Shown piece after piece: positions 46,059-54,096 of a DNA stretch of 64,000 nucleotides. Below the pieces are notes generated by a model that had not been told where the DNA came from, did no database searches, and was given only the letters and a program-made list of their open reading frames with translations. Numbering within the stretch: the first letter of the stretch is position 1; every line of letters starts with the position of its first letter. The DNA is from an uncultured Pelagibacteraceae bacterium (GTDB taxonomy: Bacteria > Pseudomonadota > Alphaproteobacteria > Pelagibacterales > Pelagibacteraceae), in assembly GCA_902604525.1 (NCBI GenBank), contig CACKYY010000005.1, positions 1 through 64,000 of the forward strand. The letters run 5' to 3'. Position numbers and translations under genes: made by a program.

Positions 46059-46769
46059 TTATGACAGTTTAGATCTACCACCATCAACAGCAATTATCTG
46101 ACCTGTGACCCAAGAACTATCATCAGTTATTAAAAATTTAGCTAATGAAGCTGAGTCTTTACCCTCACCCAACCTTTTTAAAGGATGAGCCTTTGCAATA
46201 CCTTCTGCTATTGCTGTATTTTTTAACATTGGTTCTGCAATTTTAGATTTTGTTAAACTTGGAGCAACACAGTTTACTCTAATGTGTGGAGCAAATTCTG
46301 CAGCAAGAGAAACTGTTAAACCTTCAACGGCTGCTTTTGTAGATGCGATGATAGCATGATTAGTAAAACCTCTTTGTGCAGCCACAGTTGAAAATAAAAC
46401 AATTGAACCTTTGTTCTTTTTTAGGCTTTCTTGATATCCTTTGATTGCCTCAACAGCTGAATATAAATTTAACTTCATGCATTTATTGAAATCTTCTTCT
46501 TTTACCATTCGTAAAGGTTTTAAATCAATTGAACCAACACAGTAAGCAATCCCTTTTACTTCTGATACATCAGCTTTGACTTTTTCTATAAAGCCTTCTT
46601 CTAAAACATCAGCAACAGTAAATGAGCATCCTAACTTACTTGCAATAGCGCTTACTTCACTTTCGTTCCTTGCGACTAAATGAATGTCATTACCAGAATT
46701 TTTTAATTGTTTTGAGAGGCTAGAACCAATAGATCCTGTCGCACCGAAAATGAGATATTTTTCTGACAT
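46059..46769 (-). CDS. Atypical short-chain dehydrogenase/reductase (SDR) lacking the catalytic Tyr
   Basis: 236 residues. The N-terminal glycine motif GATGSIGSSLSKQL (9-22) is normal. The active-site Ser lies in VLFSTVAAQRG near 127, but the YxxxK motif reads IASTK: the Tyr position (141) is Ile while the Lys (145) remains. The usual NNAG motif is also altered (AYCVG). SDR fold with NAD(P) binding is likely; normal dehydrogenase chemistry is doubtful. It is divergent from the photolyase-like gene across 27 bases, and such SDRs often accompany this photolyase family. Confidence 0.85.
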   Translation of the reverse strand: MSEKYLIFGATGSIGSSLSKQLKNSGNDIHLVARNESEVSAIASKLGCSFTVADVLEEGFIEKVKADVSEVKGIAYCVGSIDLKPLRMVKEEDFNKCMKLNLYSAVEAIKGYQESLKKNKGSIVLFSTVAAQRGFTNHAIIASTKAAVEGLTVSLAAEFAPHIRVNCVAPSLTKSKIAEPMLKNTAIAEGIAKAHPLKRLGEGKDSASLAKFLITDDSSWVTGQIIAVDGGRSKLS

Positions 46770-46796
46770 AAAATTTTTTATTAGTTATATTTAATC

Positions 46797-48287
46797 ATGA
46801 AGTTATTTTTTATACTTGGTAATCAGTTATTTCCAACAAAATACATCGACCGCTACAAAAAAGACCATACTTTCTTTATGGCAGAAGACAAAGGTTTATG
46901 CACTTATGAAAAACATCATAAACAAAAAATTCTATTGTTCCTATCCTCTATGCGGTCCTACGCAGATAGTCTTAAGAAAAATAAATTTAAATTAGAATAT
47001 TCAAAAATTGAAGATAAAGAATTTAGTGAAGATTATTTAAAAAAATTAAAAAAAATTATTACCAAAAAAAAAATCAAAGAAGTTTCTAGCTTTGAGATAG
47101 AAGACAAACCCTTTGAACAAAAGATTTCTGTGTTTTTTAAAAAGGAAAAGATTGATTGGAATATCCTCCAAACACCAATGTTTTTAAATTCTCGTGAAGA
47201 ATTTAAAAAATATCTAGGAAACTCAAAAAAACCATTTATGGCAACCTTCTACAAAGAGGTAAGAAAAAAATCTGGAATATTAATGGGTTCTGATGGCAAC
47301 CCTGTAGGTGGTAAGTGGAGTTTTGATGAAGACAATAGAAATAAATTACCCAAAGATATTTCAATACCTAAATTTCCTAAAATTAAAGAGACAAATCATA
47401 CAAAAAAATTAAAACCTATTATTGAAAAGTTATTCAAAGAACATCCAGGTAATACAGATCATTTTTGGTTTGCAACAGAATATGATGACGTTGTCAAACT
47501 TTTGAATTTTTTTATAAAAGAGAAATCAAATCTATTTGGTGACTATGAAGATGCTGTAGATCAAAAAGATAATATTCTTTTTCATAGTGCTCTAAGTCCT
47601 TATATTAATCTTGGATTAATAACGCCAGAATTTATTATTCAAAAAGTTTTAGAGTTTCATAAAAAAAATAAAATTAGAATGAATTCTCTTGAAGGCTATA
47701 TTCGTCAGGTAATTGGTTGGAGAGAATTTATGCGAGGAATTTATCAAGGTTATTCAAAAGAAATGGAAGCTGGAAATTTCTTTAAACAAAATAGAAAAAT
47801 GAAAAATTCTTGGTACGAAGGAAATACAGGTCTTCCACCATTAGATTATGCGATTAAAAATGCTGTTAATCATGGTTGGTCTCATCACATAGAAAGATTG
47901 ATGATTTTATCTAACATTATGAACCTATGCGAGATCAAACCTATAATTGTTTACAAATGGTTTATGGAAATGTTTGTAGACTCATCTGATTGGGTAATGG
48001 TTCCAAATGTTTATGGGATGGGGCTGTTTAGTGATGGAGGAATTTTTGCAACCAAACCTTATATATGCGGATCGGCATACTTTATGAAAATGATGGATTT
48101 TAAAAAAGGTGAGTGGTGTAACACAATGGATGGACTTTACTGGAGATTTATAGATAGAAATAGAAAATTCTTTTTAAAAAATCCTCGTTTGTCAATGATG
48201 GTAAGGATATTTGATAAAATGAAACTAGATAGAAAAAAATTAATTTTATCTGAAGCTGAAAAATTTATTAAACAAAATACCGCATAG
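46797..48287 (+). CDS. Bacterial (6-4)-photolyase / cryptochrome-family protein, Fe-S ligands reduced
   Basis: 496 residues of the FeS-BCP (PhrB-like) family. The antenna domain is about 1-180 (FFILGNQLF at the start), and the FAD domain holds [16 protein letters not shown] (near 301-316), [19 protein letters not shown] (359-377) and [23 protein letters not shown]. The [4Fe-4S] loop, normally with a CxxC between SDY and ACPFN-LYW, is shortened: [17 protein letters not shown], leaving C378 and C441 but no CxxC. It probably repairs DNA or senses light using FAD. The DUF2256 gene overlaps its stop. Confidence 0.9.
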   Translation: MKLFFILGNQLFPTKYIDRYKKDHTFFMAEDKGLCTYEKHHKQKILLFLSSMRSYADSLKKNKFKLEYSKIEDKEFSEDYLKKLKKIITKKKIKEVSSFEIEDKPFEQKISVFFKKEKIDWNILQTPMFLNSREEFKKYLGNSKKPFMATFYKEVRKKSGILMGSDGNPVGGKWSFDEDNRNKLPKDISIPKFPKIKETNHTKKLKPIIEKLFKEHPGNTDHFWFATEYDDVVKLLNFFIKEKSNLFGDYEDAVDQKDNILFHSALSPYINLGLITPEFIIQKVLEFHKKNKIRMNSLEGYIRQVIGWREFMRGIYQGYSKEMEAGNFFKQNRKMKNSWYEGNTGLPPLDYAIKNAVNHGWSHHIERLMILSNIMNLCEIKPIIVYKWFMEMFVDSSDWVMVPNVYGMGLFSDGGIFATKPYICGSAYFMKMMDFKKGEWCNTMDGLYWRFIDRNRKFFLKNPRLSMMVRIFDKMKLDRKKLILSEAEKFIKQNTA

Positions 48288-48418
48288 TGAAAAAAGAAAA
48301 TCTGCCGTCTAAAATTTGTTTAGTTTGCCAAAGGCCTTTTAAGTGGAGAAAAAAATGGAAATTGAACTGGGAAAAAGTCAAATATTGCTCAAAAAGGTGT
48401 TCTAATAAAAAAATCTAA
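48287..48418 (+). CDS. DUF2256 zinc-ribbon protein
   Basis: A 43-residue ORF absent from the supplied track, from a GTG start overlapping the photolyase stop by one base (TAGTG) to the TAA at 48416-48418. The [14 protein letters not shown] segment and YCSKRC give the CxxC...CxxxC zinc pattern of DUF2256. DUF2256 genes are known to sit beside FeS-BCP-type cryptochromes, supporting both calls. The role is unknown. Confidence 0.88.
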   Translation: MKKENLPSKICLVCQRPFKWRKKWKLNWEKVKYCSKRCSNKKI

Positions 48419-48420
48419 AT

Positions 48421-48954
48421 ATGAATTTGGAAAAATACAAATGGAAAAGTAGAATTTTGCTTGTAATTACGCCTAATTTTAAAGACCAGTCATATCAAAA
48501 AGTAAAAAAAATATATCAAAGCAAGATTAAGGAATTCCATAAAAGATATGTAAAATTGATTTGTAAATCAGATAAAAACAAAACTTTTTCAATTAATCTT
48601 ATTGGTTTTGATGGAAAATCAAAAAAAATAATGAATGATTTAAAGCCCAAACTAGTTTTCCAAATAATTGACAAGATGCCATTAGGTAAAAAAATTAAAC
48701 CAATTAACCTATCTTTATATTCTGATTATAATCCTAAAACCACAACACATGGATTGGGATTTAAAAATAAAGAAAAAGCTCTATTCACAATTAATACAAT
48801 TAAAAATAGATCTACGAAGTATCAAGTAAATGTAGTTTCAACCATGCTGGGTAGAGCTAAAAATCATCCAAACAAAACTAAAGATATGGGTAGTGCTATA
48901 AAAGTATTTGATGATTGGTTGAAAAAATATAAGAGAAAAAAAAATGAAAAGTAA
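48421..48954 (+). CDS. DUF4174-like protein with uncharacterised C-terminal domain
   Basis: 177 residues. The first 90 follow the DUF4174 pattern: LEKYKWKSRILLVITPNFKDQSY at the start, then FSINLIGFDGKSKKIM and VFQIIDKMPLGKK. The C-terminal 85 residues (ALFTINTIKNRSTKYQVNVV, TMLGRAKNHPNKTKDMGSAI) look like a separate small helical domain I cannot name. No signal peptide is evident. It sits two bases after DUF2256, in the photolyase-linked run, so it is probably co-transcribed. Confidence 0.72.
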   Translation: MNLEKYKWKSRILLVITPNFKDQSYQKVKKIYQSKIKEFHKRYVKLICKSDKNKTFSINLIGFDGKSKKIMNDLKPKLVFQIIDKMPLGKKIKPINLSLYSDYNPKTTTHGLGFKNKEKALFTINTIKNRSTKYQVNVVSTMLGRAKNHPNKTKDMGSAIKVFDDWLKKYKRKKNEK

Positions 48955-48955
48955 G

Positions 48956-50386
48956 ATGTCTAATTTTTTAAATAAAATAATAATTTTAACAATTTTAATA
49001 ATACCCAACATTGTTAATGCAGATTTTTTTGAGGATATAACTGATAAAATTGTAGATAATCCAAAAAGACTTAGTTATGGCATTTCTGTTGCTGATATAA
49101 ATCAAAATGGAAAATATGAATTTATAGTTACAGGATTTAGTTATCCTAATTTAGCTTTATCATATGATGATGGAATATTAATTAATATTGCTAATCAAAA
49201 TATATTTTCTGATGAATCTAGAAAAACTATTGGTGTTGCAGCATGCGATGTTGATAGAGATGGTTATGAAGAAATATATTTTCTTAACACAGATTCATAT
49301 AGTGGAACAAAAAAATATTCAGACAGACTTATAGACTTAGAAGGAAGCAAGTTTTTAGACATGTTTGAAATTGAAAAAAATAAAGAGGATTTAAATTTAA
49401 CAGCAGGTAGATCTGTTGTTTGTGTGGATAGGAAAGGTAATGGCGAATATGGTCTCTATGTATCAAATTATGGTGGACCAACGAGGTTTTATGAGATTGA
49501 AGATAAAAAGATTAAAGATAAATCAGTTAGCTTAAATTTAGATAAGGTTACAGGTGGAAGGGCAGTTGTTTCAGGGCATATTTTAACAGATAGATCTGAT
49601 ATTTTTGCAGCAAATGAAAGAGGTGCAAATTTTCTTTTGAAAAATAATAATGGGGTTTTTGAAGACGTGGCTTTTGATTATCGAGTGGATGATGTTATCC
49701 AAAACGGAAGAGGAACTGCATTATCAGACATACTTTATCGAGGAAGATTAGATATAATAAGTGGAAATTGGCAGGGTTATCACAGAGCTTACGCCTTACA
49801 AGATAATCAATTTAAAGATATAGGTAATAGTAAATTTGATAAACCTTCAAGAATTCGAACAATTATATCTGCTGATTTTGATAACGACGGTTATGATGAA
49901 GTCTTCATGAACAACATAGCTGAGCCTAACAAGTTATTTAGGATAAAAGAGAATGGAGCTTTTGAGGAAATAATACTGGAAACAGGCCTTGAACCTGATG
50001 GATTTGGTACAGGAGCTGCAGTTGCTGACATTGACGGTGATGGTATTTTAGAATTACTAGTTTCTCGTGGTGAAAGCAAAGAACAGGCATTAACTTTATA
50101 TAAAGCAAAAGTTGATAAACAGAGCAAATATTTGAGAATTAAGCCTCTTAATAAATTTGGAGCTCCAGCGAGGGGTGCAACAGTTACATTATTTACAAAT
50201 CAAAGAAAACATTCAAAAACTATTGATGCTGGATCTGGTTATTTGTGTCAAATGGAGCCTGTGGCACATTATGGAATTAGAAAAAACGAAAAAAATTTTA
50301 AAGTAGAAGTTAAATGGACTGATGGTACTAAAAATTTAATCAAAATAACTTCGTTAAATCAAACAGTTACTGTAAAACAAAAATGA
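48956..50386 (+). CDS. Secreted FG-GAP/VCBS repeat protein with UnbV/ASPIC C-terminal domain (CRTAC1-like)
   Basis: 476 residues from the ATG one base after the previous stop; the track starts four codons earlier. A signal peptide (MSNFLNKIIILTILIIPNIVNA) is followed by calcium-binding beta-propeller repeats of FG-GAP type (VADINQNGKYEFIV, CDVDRDGYEEIYFL, ADFDNDGYDEVFM, VADIDGDGILELLV) and a C-terminal UnbV_ASPIC domain (RGATVTLF, then VKWTDGTKNLIKI). Relatives are extracellular matrix-like proteins. It overlaps the next gene by four bases. The role is unknown. Confidence 0.85.
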   Translation: MSNFLNKIIILTILIIPNIVNADFFEDITDKIVDNPKRLSYGISVADINQNGKYEFIVTGFSYPNLALSYDDGILINIANQNIFSDESRKTIGVAACDVDRDGYEEIYFLNTDSYSGTKKYSDRLIDLEGSKFLDMFEIEKNKEDLNLTAGRSVVCVDRKGNGEYGLYVSNYGGPTRFYEIEDKKIKDKSVSLNLDKVTGGRAVVSGHILTDRSDIFAANERGANFLLKNNNGVFEDVAFDYRVDDVIQNGRGTALSDILYRGRLDIISGNWQGYHRAYALQDNQFKDIGNSKFDKPSRIRTIISADFDNDGYDEVFMNNIAEPNKLFRIKENGAFEEIILETGLEPDGFGTGAAVADIDGDGILELLVSRGESKEQALTLYKAKVDKQSKYLRIKPLNKFGAPARGATVTLFTNQRKHSKTIDAGSGYLCQMEPVAHYGIRKNEKNFKVEVKWTDGTKNLIKITSLNQTVTVKQK

Positions 50387-51072
50387 AAAAAATCTTATCT
50401 AAATTCATTTTAATTTTCTTCGTTTTTTTTCAATTTGAATCATTTGCAGAAGAAAAAAATTATCATAAAGAATTAATTACTGATTGGTCTAGAATATTTC
50501 CAGATCAAAATAGAAATGCAGCTGGACCAAAGTTTTTTAAGTATATTATAGATAAAGAAATTACATATAAAGATTTTACAGAATTTAATAAATTATATTG
50601 TGCAGTTTCTGGATCATTAATTGAACCAAATAGCGAACCAGATTTTCTATACGCTAAAGAGAGCAAATCTGGCGAAAAAATTTGTGGTGACTACTATAAG
50701 TGCTGCATTCCTTGCTCGTGCGATATTATGAAATATTCTGAAATTGAAAAGATGACTCATAAATTTTTGGATGGTTTAAAAGATTTCTATGTATTTACCA
50801 TCAGAAATCCTTGCAAAAAGAAAGATTTTCCCGACCGGGTAAATAAAGATTACTTTTGTGATGGTGAAAAAATCAATAATAATCAAGTCTATAATCTTAA
50901 TGATCGAGTAGTAATAGGTTTATTACATGAAGGAAGAAGCTGTAAAAAAGAAGAGATAGATTTTGTAAAAAGTCACCAAGTAACGGGAAGGTTTTGTGAA
51001 TTACGAAATAATACTCCTTTAGAAAATTTAAAAACTGGAATGGGCGATATATTTATAAAGCTTGCCAGATAA
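50383..51072 (+). CDS. Secreted cysteine-rich protein of unknown function
   Basis: 229 residues. An N-terminal signal peptide (LSKFILIFFVFFQFESFA) is followed by a mature protein with ten cysteines, including KCCIPCSCD near the centre. I do not recognise the family. It is coupled to the upstream FG-GAP gene by an ATGA overlap, so the two are probably a secreted pair. A disulfide-rich or metal-binding fold is possible. It is followed by a 47-base gap. Confidence 0.72.
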   Translation: MKKILSKFILIFFVFFQFESFAEEKNYHKELITDWSRIFPDQNRNAAGPKFFKYIIDKEITYKDFTEFNKLYCAVSGSLIEPNSEPDFLYAKESKSGEKICGDYYKCCIPCSCDIMKYSEIEKMTHKFLDGLKDFYVFTIRNPCKKKDFPDRVNKDYFCDGEKINNNQVYNLNDRVVIGLLHEGRSCKKEEIDFVKSHQVTGRFCELRNNTPLENLKTGMGDIFIKLAR

Positions 51073-51119
51073 TATTATTTAATTTGTTCAAAGAATTGTT
51101 CTGAGCTAAACTGAAACTA

Positions 51120-51839
51120 GTGAATATTATCATAATACAACACATTAAGATAGAAGACCCCGGATATATCAAAGATTTAATGTTAGCTGATGGATTTAAT
51201 CTAACCACTGTTGAGTTAGATGAAGGTGAAAAAATACCTGAAGATTTAAATAAATTTAATGGAATGTTTTGTATGGGAGGTCCAATGGACACCTTTATGG
51301 AAAAGCAGTATCCATGGTTAGTAGAGGAGAAGAAAAAAATTAAAGAGTTTGTTGTGGATTTAAAAAAACCTTACTTAGGATTTTGTTTAGGCTGTCAGTT
51401 ACTAGGAGAGGTAATAGGGGGGCAAGTAGTTAAATCAAATCCTGCTGAGATTGGAATGATGGATATCAACTTTACAAAAAAAAAAGAAGTTGACAATTTG
51501 TTTTCAAAATTTCCAAACCAAATTAAAAGTCTACAATGGCACTCTTATGAGGTGCAGGGTATTGAAAATCATAAGGATGTGACTTTGTTAGCTTCGTCAC
51601 CGGTTACAAAATTTCAAATTTTTAAATACCAAAACCACGCCTATGGAATTCAATTTCATATAGAAATAAAAAATACCACAGTCAAAGAATGGGGATGTGT
51701 ACCAGAATATAAAAAAGCTTTGGAGGATCAGCTTGGTAATGGTGCGTTAGAAAAATTTGATCAATCTGCAAAGGATAACATGAAAGATATGAATAACTAT
51801 TCTAAAATCCTTTATGATAATTTTAAAAAACTTTTATGA
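51120..51839 (+). CDS. Class I glutamine amidotransferase-like (GMP-synthase-type) protein
   Basis: 239 residues from a GTG start. The nucleophile Cys is in YLGFCLGCQLLGEVIGG (near 82-99), the Gly-rich MGGPMD is near 54, and the catalytic His is in GIQFHIEIKN (near 180-188), though the Glu position reads HIE. Such stand-alone GATase domains act on unknown substrates such as gamma-glutamyl compounds. It overlaps the small membrane gene by four bases. Confidence 0.87.
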   Translation: MNIIIIQHIKIEDPGYIKDLMLADGFNLTTVELDEGEKIPEDLNKFNGMFCMGGPMDTFMEKQYPWLVEEKKKIKEFVVDLKKPYLGFCLGCQLLGEVIGGQVVKSNPAEIGMMDINFTKKKEVDNLFSKFPNQIKSLQWHSYEVQGIENHKDVTLLASSPVTKFQIFKYQNHAYGIQFHIEIKNTTVKEWGCVPEYKKALEDQLGNGALEKFDQSAKDNMKDMNNYSKILYDNFKKLL

Positions 51840-52057
51840 ACAATAAAATATTTGAATGGGCTGGAGTTATAACTGCAATATTATATTCTTTGTTTGTAGC
51901 TTTAAATATAGGGATTGAATTTTTCGGTTTTTGTTTATTACTTTTTTCAGCAATTTTAATCGGAATATGGGCTTATAGGGGCGGTCATAAGGGAATTTTA
52001 TTTCTACAATTTTTTTATGCAACAGCCGGTATTATTGGGATGGTACGTTGGTTTTAA
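51836..52057 (+). CDS. Small hydrophobic membrane protein
   Basis: 73 residues with about three membrane segments covering most of the protein; no recognisable motif. It is coupled to the amidotransferase upstream by four bases and converges on the photolyase-like gene with a four-base overlap. The function is unknown. Confidence 0.7.
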   Translation: MNNKIFEWAGVITAILYSLFVALNIGIEFFGFCLLLFSAILIGIWAYRGGHKGILFLQFFYATAGIIGMVRWF

Positions 52058-53193
52058 TTAAAGCTTGATATTATTTTTGGAATATAATTTTTAAAATTAA
52101 AAAAACCTTTGTTGCAATATTGCCAGGACAATCGATCAAGATCCCTGTATAAAAAATCTAATTTAATATTATTTGAATTTAAAGAATCTAAGTTTTCACC
52201 AACAGTTGGATATAGTCCGTAACAATTTTCAATATTTTTAATTTCACTAATATCAATAACCTCACACTCGATAGAATTATCTTTTAATCTTTGTTGTTGG
52301 TCATTTATTAAAAGAGACTTAAATTCCACTGATTTTTCACTGAGCTTGATAGATCTATTTTCATTTTTAACAGCAAGTATGTATATTTTTTTAAAATTAT
52401 TTTCTTTGAAGTCAGTGATTTCAAATGAGAGATTATTTTCAAAAATTATAAGATTTTTACCTTCTAAATCCTGCGAGTTAATGAGATCTTGTTTAATTAT
52501 AGAGTAAGTTTTTTCTGAAATTTTTGGAGGAGCATTCTCATTTAATTTGATGCTTTGAAACCTGTTATTGGTAAATTTTTTTATGTTCCATTCACTTGCA
52601 AGGTAATGCTTACCTTGAGTTTGAATTCCAGCTACCCATCTCCAACCAAGGGTATTAGATGCAGCATCTCCGTCATACAGATGTTGCATAAAAAACTCAG
52701 CACCAAGTTGCCAAGGTAATTCTAGAGTGAAAATCCAAATACTCGCAAACCACATTCTGGTATGGTTGTGAAGATAGTTATTCTCTTTGAGTTCATTTAC
52801 CCAGTAATTAAAGCATTCAATATTTGTTTTCCCTTCGATTGCATTTAAATATTCTTTGTTATCTTTGAAATCCTCTCTTATTTTTTTTAGCTCTATTAAA
52901 TAATCATTCCATACATTTGGTCTTAGCTCTAGCCAGCCTTTCCAATAAGTACGCCACAAAACCTCTTGAATAAATTTTTCATTTTTTGCAAAAGAAAATT
53001 TATCAAGAGATTTTTTTATTATTTCTTTTTCACTTATTATCCCGTGTGTAATGTAAGGTGATAAGCACGAGACATTAGATCTACTCTCTGGACCAAGATC
53101 AAAATTCCTTAATTTAGAGTAATCTGTTAAATTATTTTCAACAAAATGATTTAGTTTTTCAATGGCTTTCGCCCTCGAAGCCTCAAATAACAT
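52054..53193 (-). CDS. Short photolyase-like FAD-domain protein without antenna domain
   Basis: 379 residues. It begins directly with the photolyase FAD-binding domain (SRSNVSCLSPYITHGIISEKEI, FIQEVLWRTYWKGWLE, NNYLHNHTRMWFASIWIFTL, LYDGDAASNTLGWRWVAG), lacking the usual N-terminal alpha/beta antenna domain. A C-terminal 150-residue segment (LEGKNLIIFENNLSFEITDF, IECEVIDISEI, FLYRDLDRLSWQYCNKG) looks alpha/beta and is not recognised. Family assignment is clear from the FAD region. Repair, signalling or another role cannot be told. It is the second photolyase-like gene in the window. Confidence 0.85.
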   Translation of the reverse strand: MLFEASRAKAIEKLNHFVENNLTDYSKLRNFDLGPESRSNVSCLSPYITHGIISEKEIIKKSLDKFSFAKNEKFIQEVLWRTYWKGWLELRPNVWNDYLIELKKIREDFKDNKEYLNAIEGKTNIECFNYWVNELKENNYLHNHTRMWFASIWIFTLELPWQLGAEFFMQHLYDGDAASNTLGWRWVAGIQTQGKHYLASEWNIKKFTNNRFQSIKLNENAPPKISEKTYSIIKQDLINSQDLEGKNLIIFENNLSFEITDFKENNFKKIYILAVKNENRSIKLSEKSVEFKSLLINDQQQRLKDNSIECEVIDISEIKNIENCYGLYPTVGENLDSLNSNNIKLDFLYRDLDRLSWQYCNKGFFNFKNYIPKIISSFN

Positions 53194-53200
53194 ATTTAAA

Positions 53201-53581
53201 TTACCTAGATTTTTTTTTCTTTAGACCAAGCTTGTCACTATGTCTTAATCTTAGTACAACAATTGCTCCAGCGATCAACAGTATAGCAACTGCCTCATAA
53301 ACTAGAGCTGTAGGATCCATTTCTTTTCCTTGAAGAATAATAAATCGAGCAAGAGCTGTTATTGCAATAAGAAGTGGTAGAGTAATGCTTATAGATTGTT
53401 GATTCCAAAAAACTCTTACCATTGCAAGCACTTCTAAATACAGAAACATTAAAAGTAAATCAGCTAAGGTAACTAGTTGATTTGTAAACATATTTAATAT
53501 TTCAATGCCAACAGCAATTACAGTGCTGATTAAAATAATACACATCAACCCTAATTGTAAGTTTTTTGCTATCTTATCCAT
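53201..53581 (-). CDS. PsiE-family (phosphate-starvation-inducible) membrane protein
   Basis: 126 residues with four hydrophobic helices. VTLADLLLMFLYLEVLAMVRVFWNQQSISITLPLLIAITALARFIIL matches the PsiE family. The function is unknown; induction by phosphate starvation is known only from E. coli. It is co-oriented with the following membrane protein and seven bases upstream of the photolyase-like gene. Confidence 0.87.
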   Translation of the reverse strand: MDKIAKNLQLGLMCIILISTVIAVGIEILNMFTNQLVTLADLLLMFLYLEVLAMVRVFWNQQSISITLPLLIAITALARFIILQGKEMDPTALVYEAVAILLIAGAIVVLRLRHSDKLGLKKKKSR

Positions 53582-54039
53582 TATTTATCTTTACTAAACG
53601 GTAGCCATTTTTCAAATACTGATTTTGAAGAACCATCATACGGAATCGAGTAAGAATATGGGTTTGGACTAGTTAAAACTTCAATTCCTTTTGAAAAGAC
53701 AAATATAAAAACTATAACAAAAACAATAACCATTATCTTAAAGGGGTCAAAATTTTTTGTCTTAAAAACGCTAGCAGAACTCTCTTCTGCTCTGTGAAAA
53801 TGTTTAAATGTCATATAGACTGCAAAAATCAAACCAATATGAGCTAAAAATAGACCTGCCCAACCAAATGCAAAAGTTGTATATGAAAAAACATATAAAC
53901 TAAAAACAGTGGTCCAAATAAAACTTAAGACTAAAAGAATTTGTAACCTTACTGTTTTAGGAAGAGCCCTCAAATCATTTTTACTATCATCAAATAAAAT
54001 ATTAGCTGCCTCTATCATCCAATTTTTTAATGATTCCAT
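53581..54039 (-). CDS. Membrane protein of unknown function
   Basis: 152 residues with three membrane segments (about 30-50, 55-77, 97-118) and a soluble C-terminal tail containing YSYSIPYDGSSK. The N terminus is amphipathic. No family recognised. It overlaps the PsiE gene by one base, so they are probably co-transcribed, and lies 57 bases from argG. Confidence 0.7.
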   Translation of the reverse strand: MESLKNWMIEAANILFDDSKNDLRALPKTVRLQILLVLSFIWTTVFSLYVFSYTTFAFGWAGLFLAHIGLIFAVYMTFKHFHRAEESSASVFKTKNFDPFKIMVIVFVIVFIFVFSKGIEVLTSPNPYSYSIPYDGSSKSVFEKWLPFSKDK

Positions 54040-54096
54040 AAATCTAAGATATAGTTTTAAATAAATTTGACAAACGATAAATTGACCTAAGATTTA

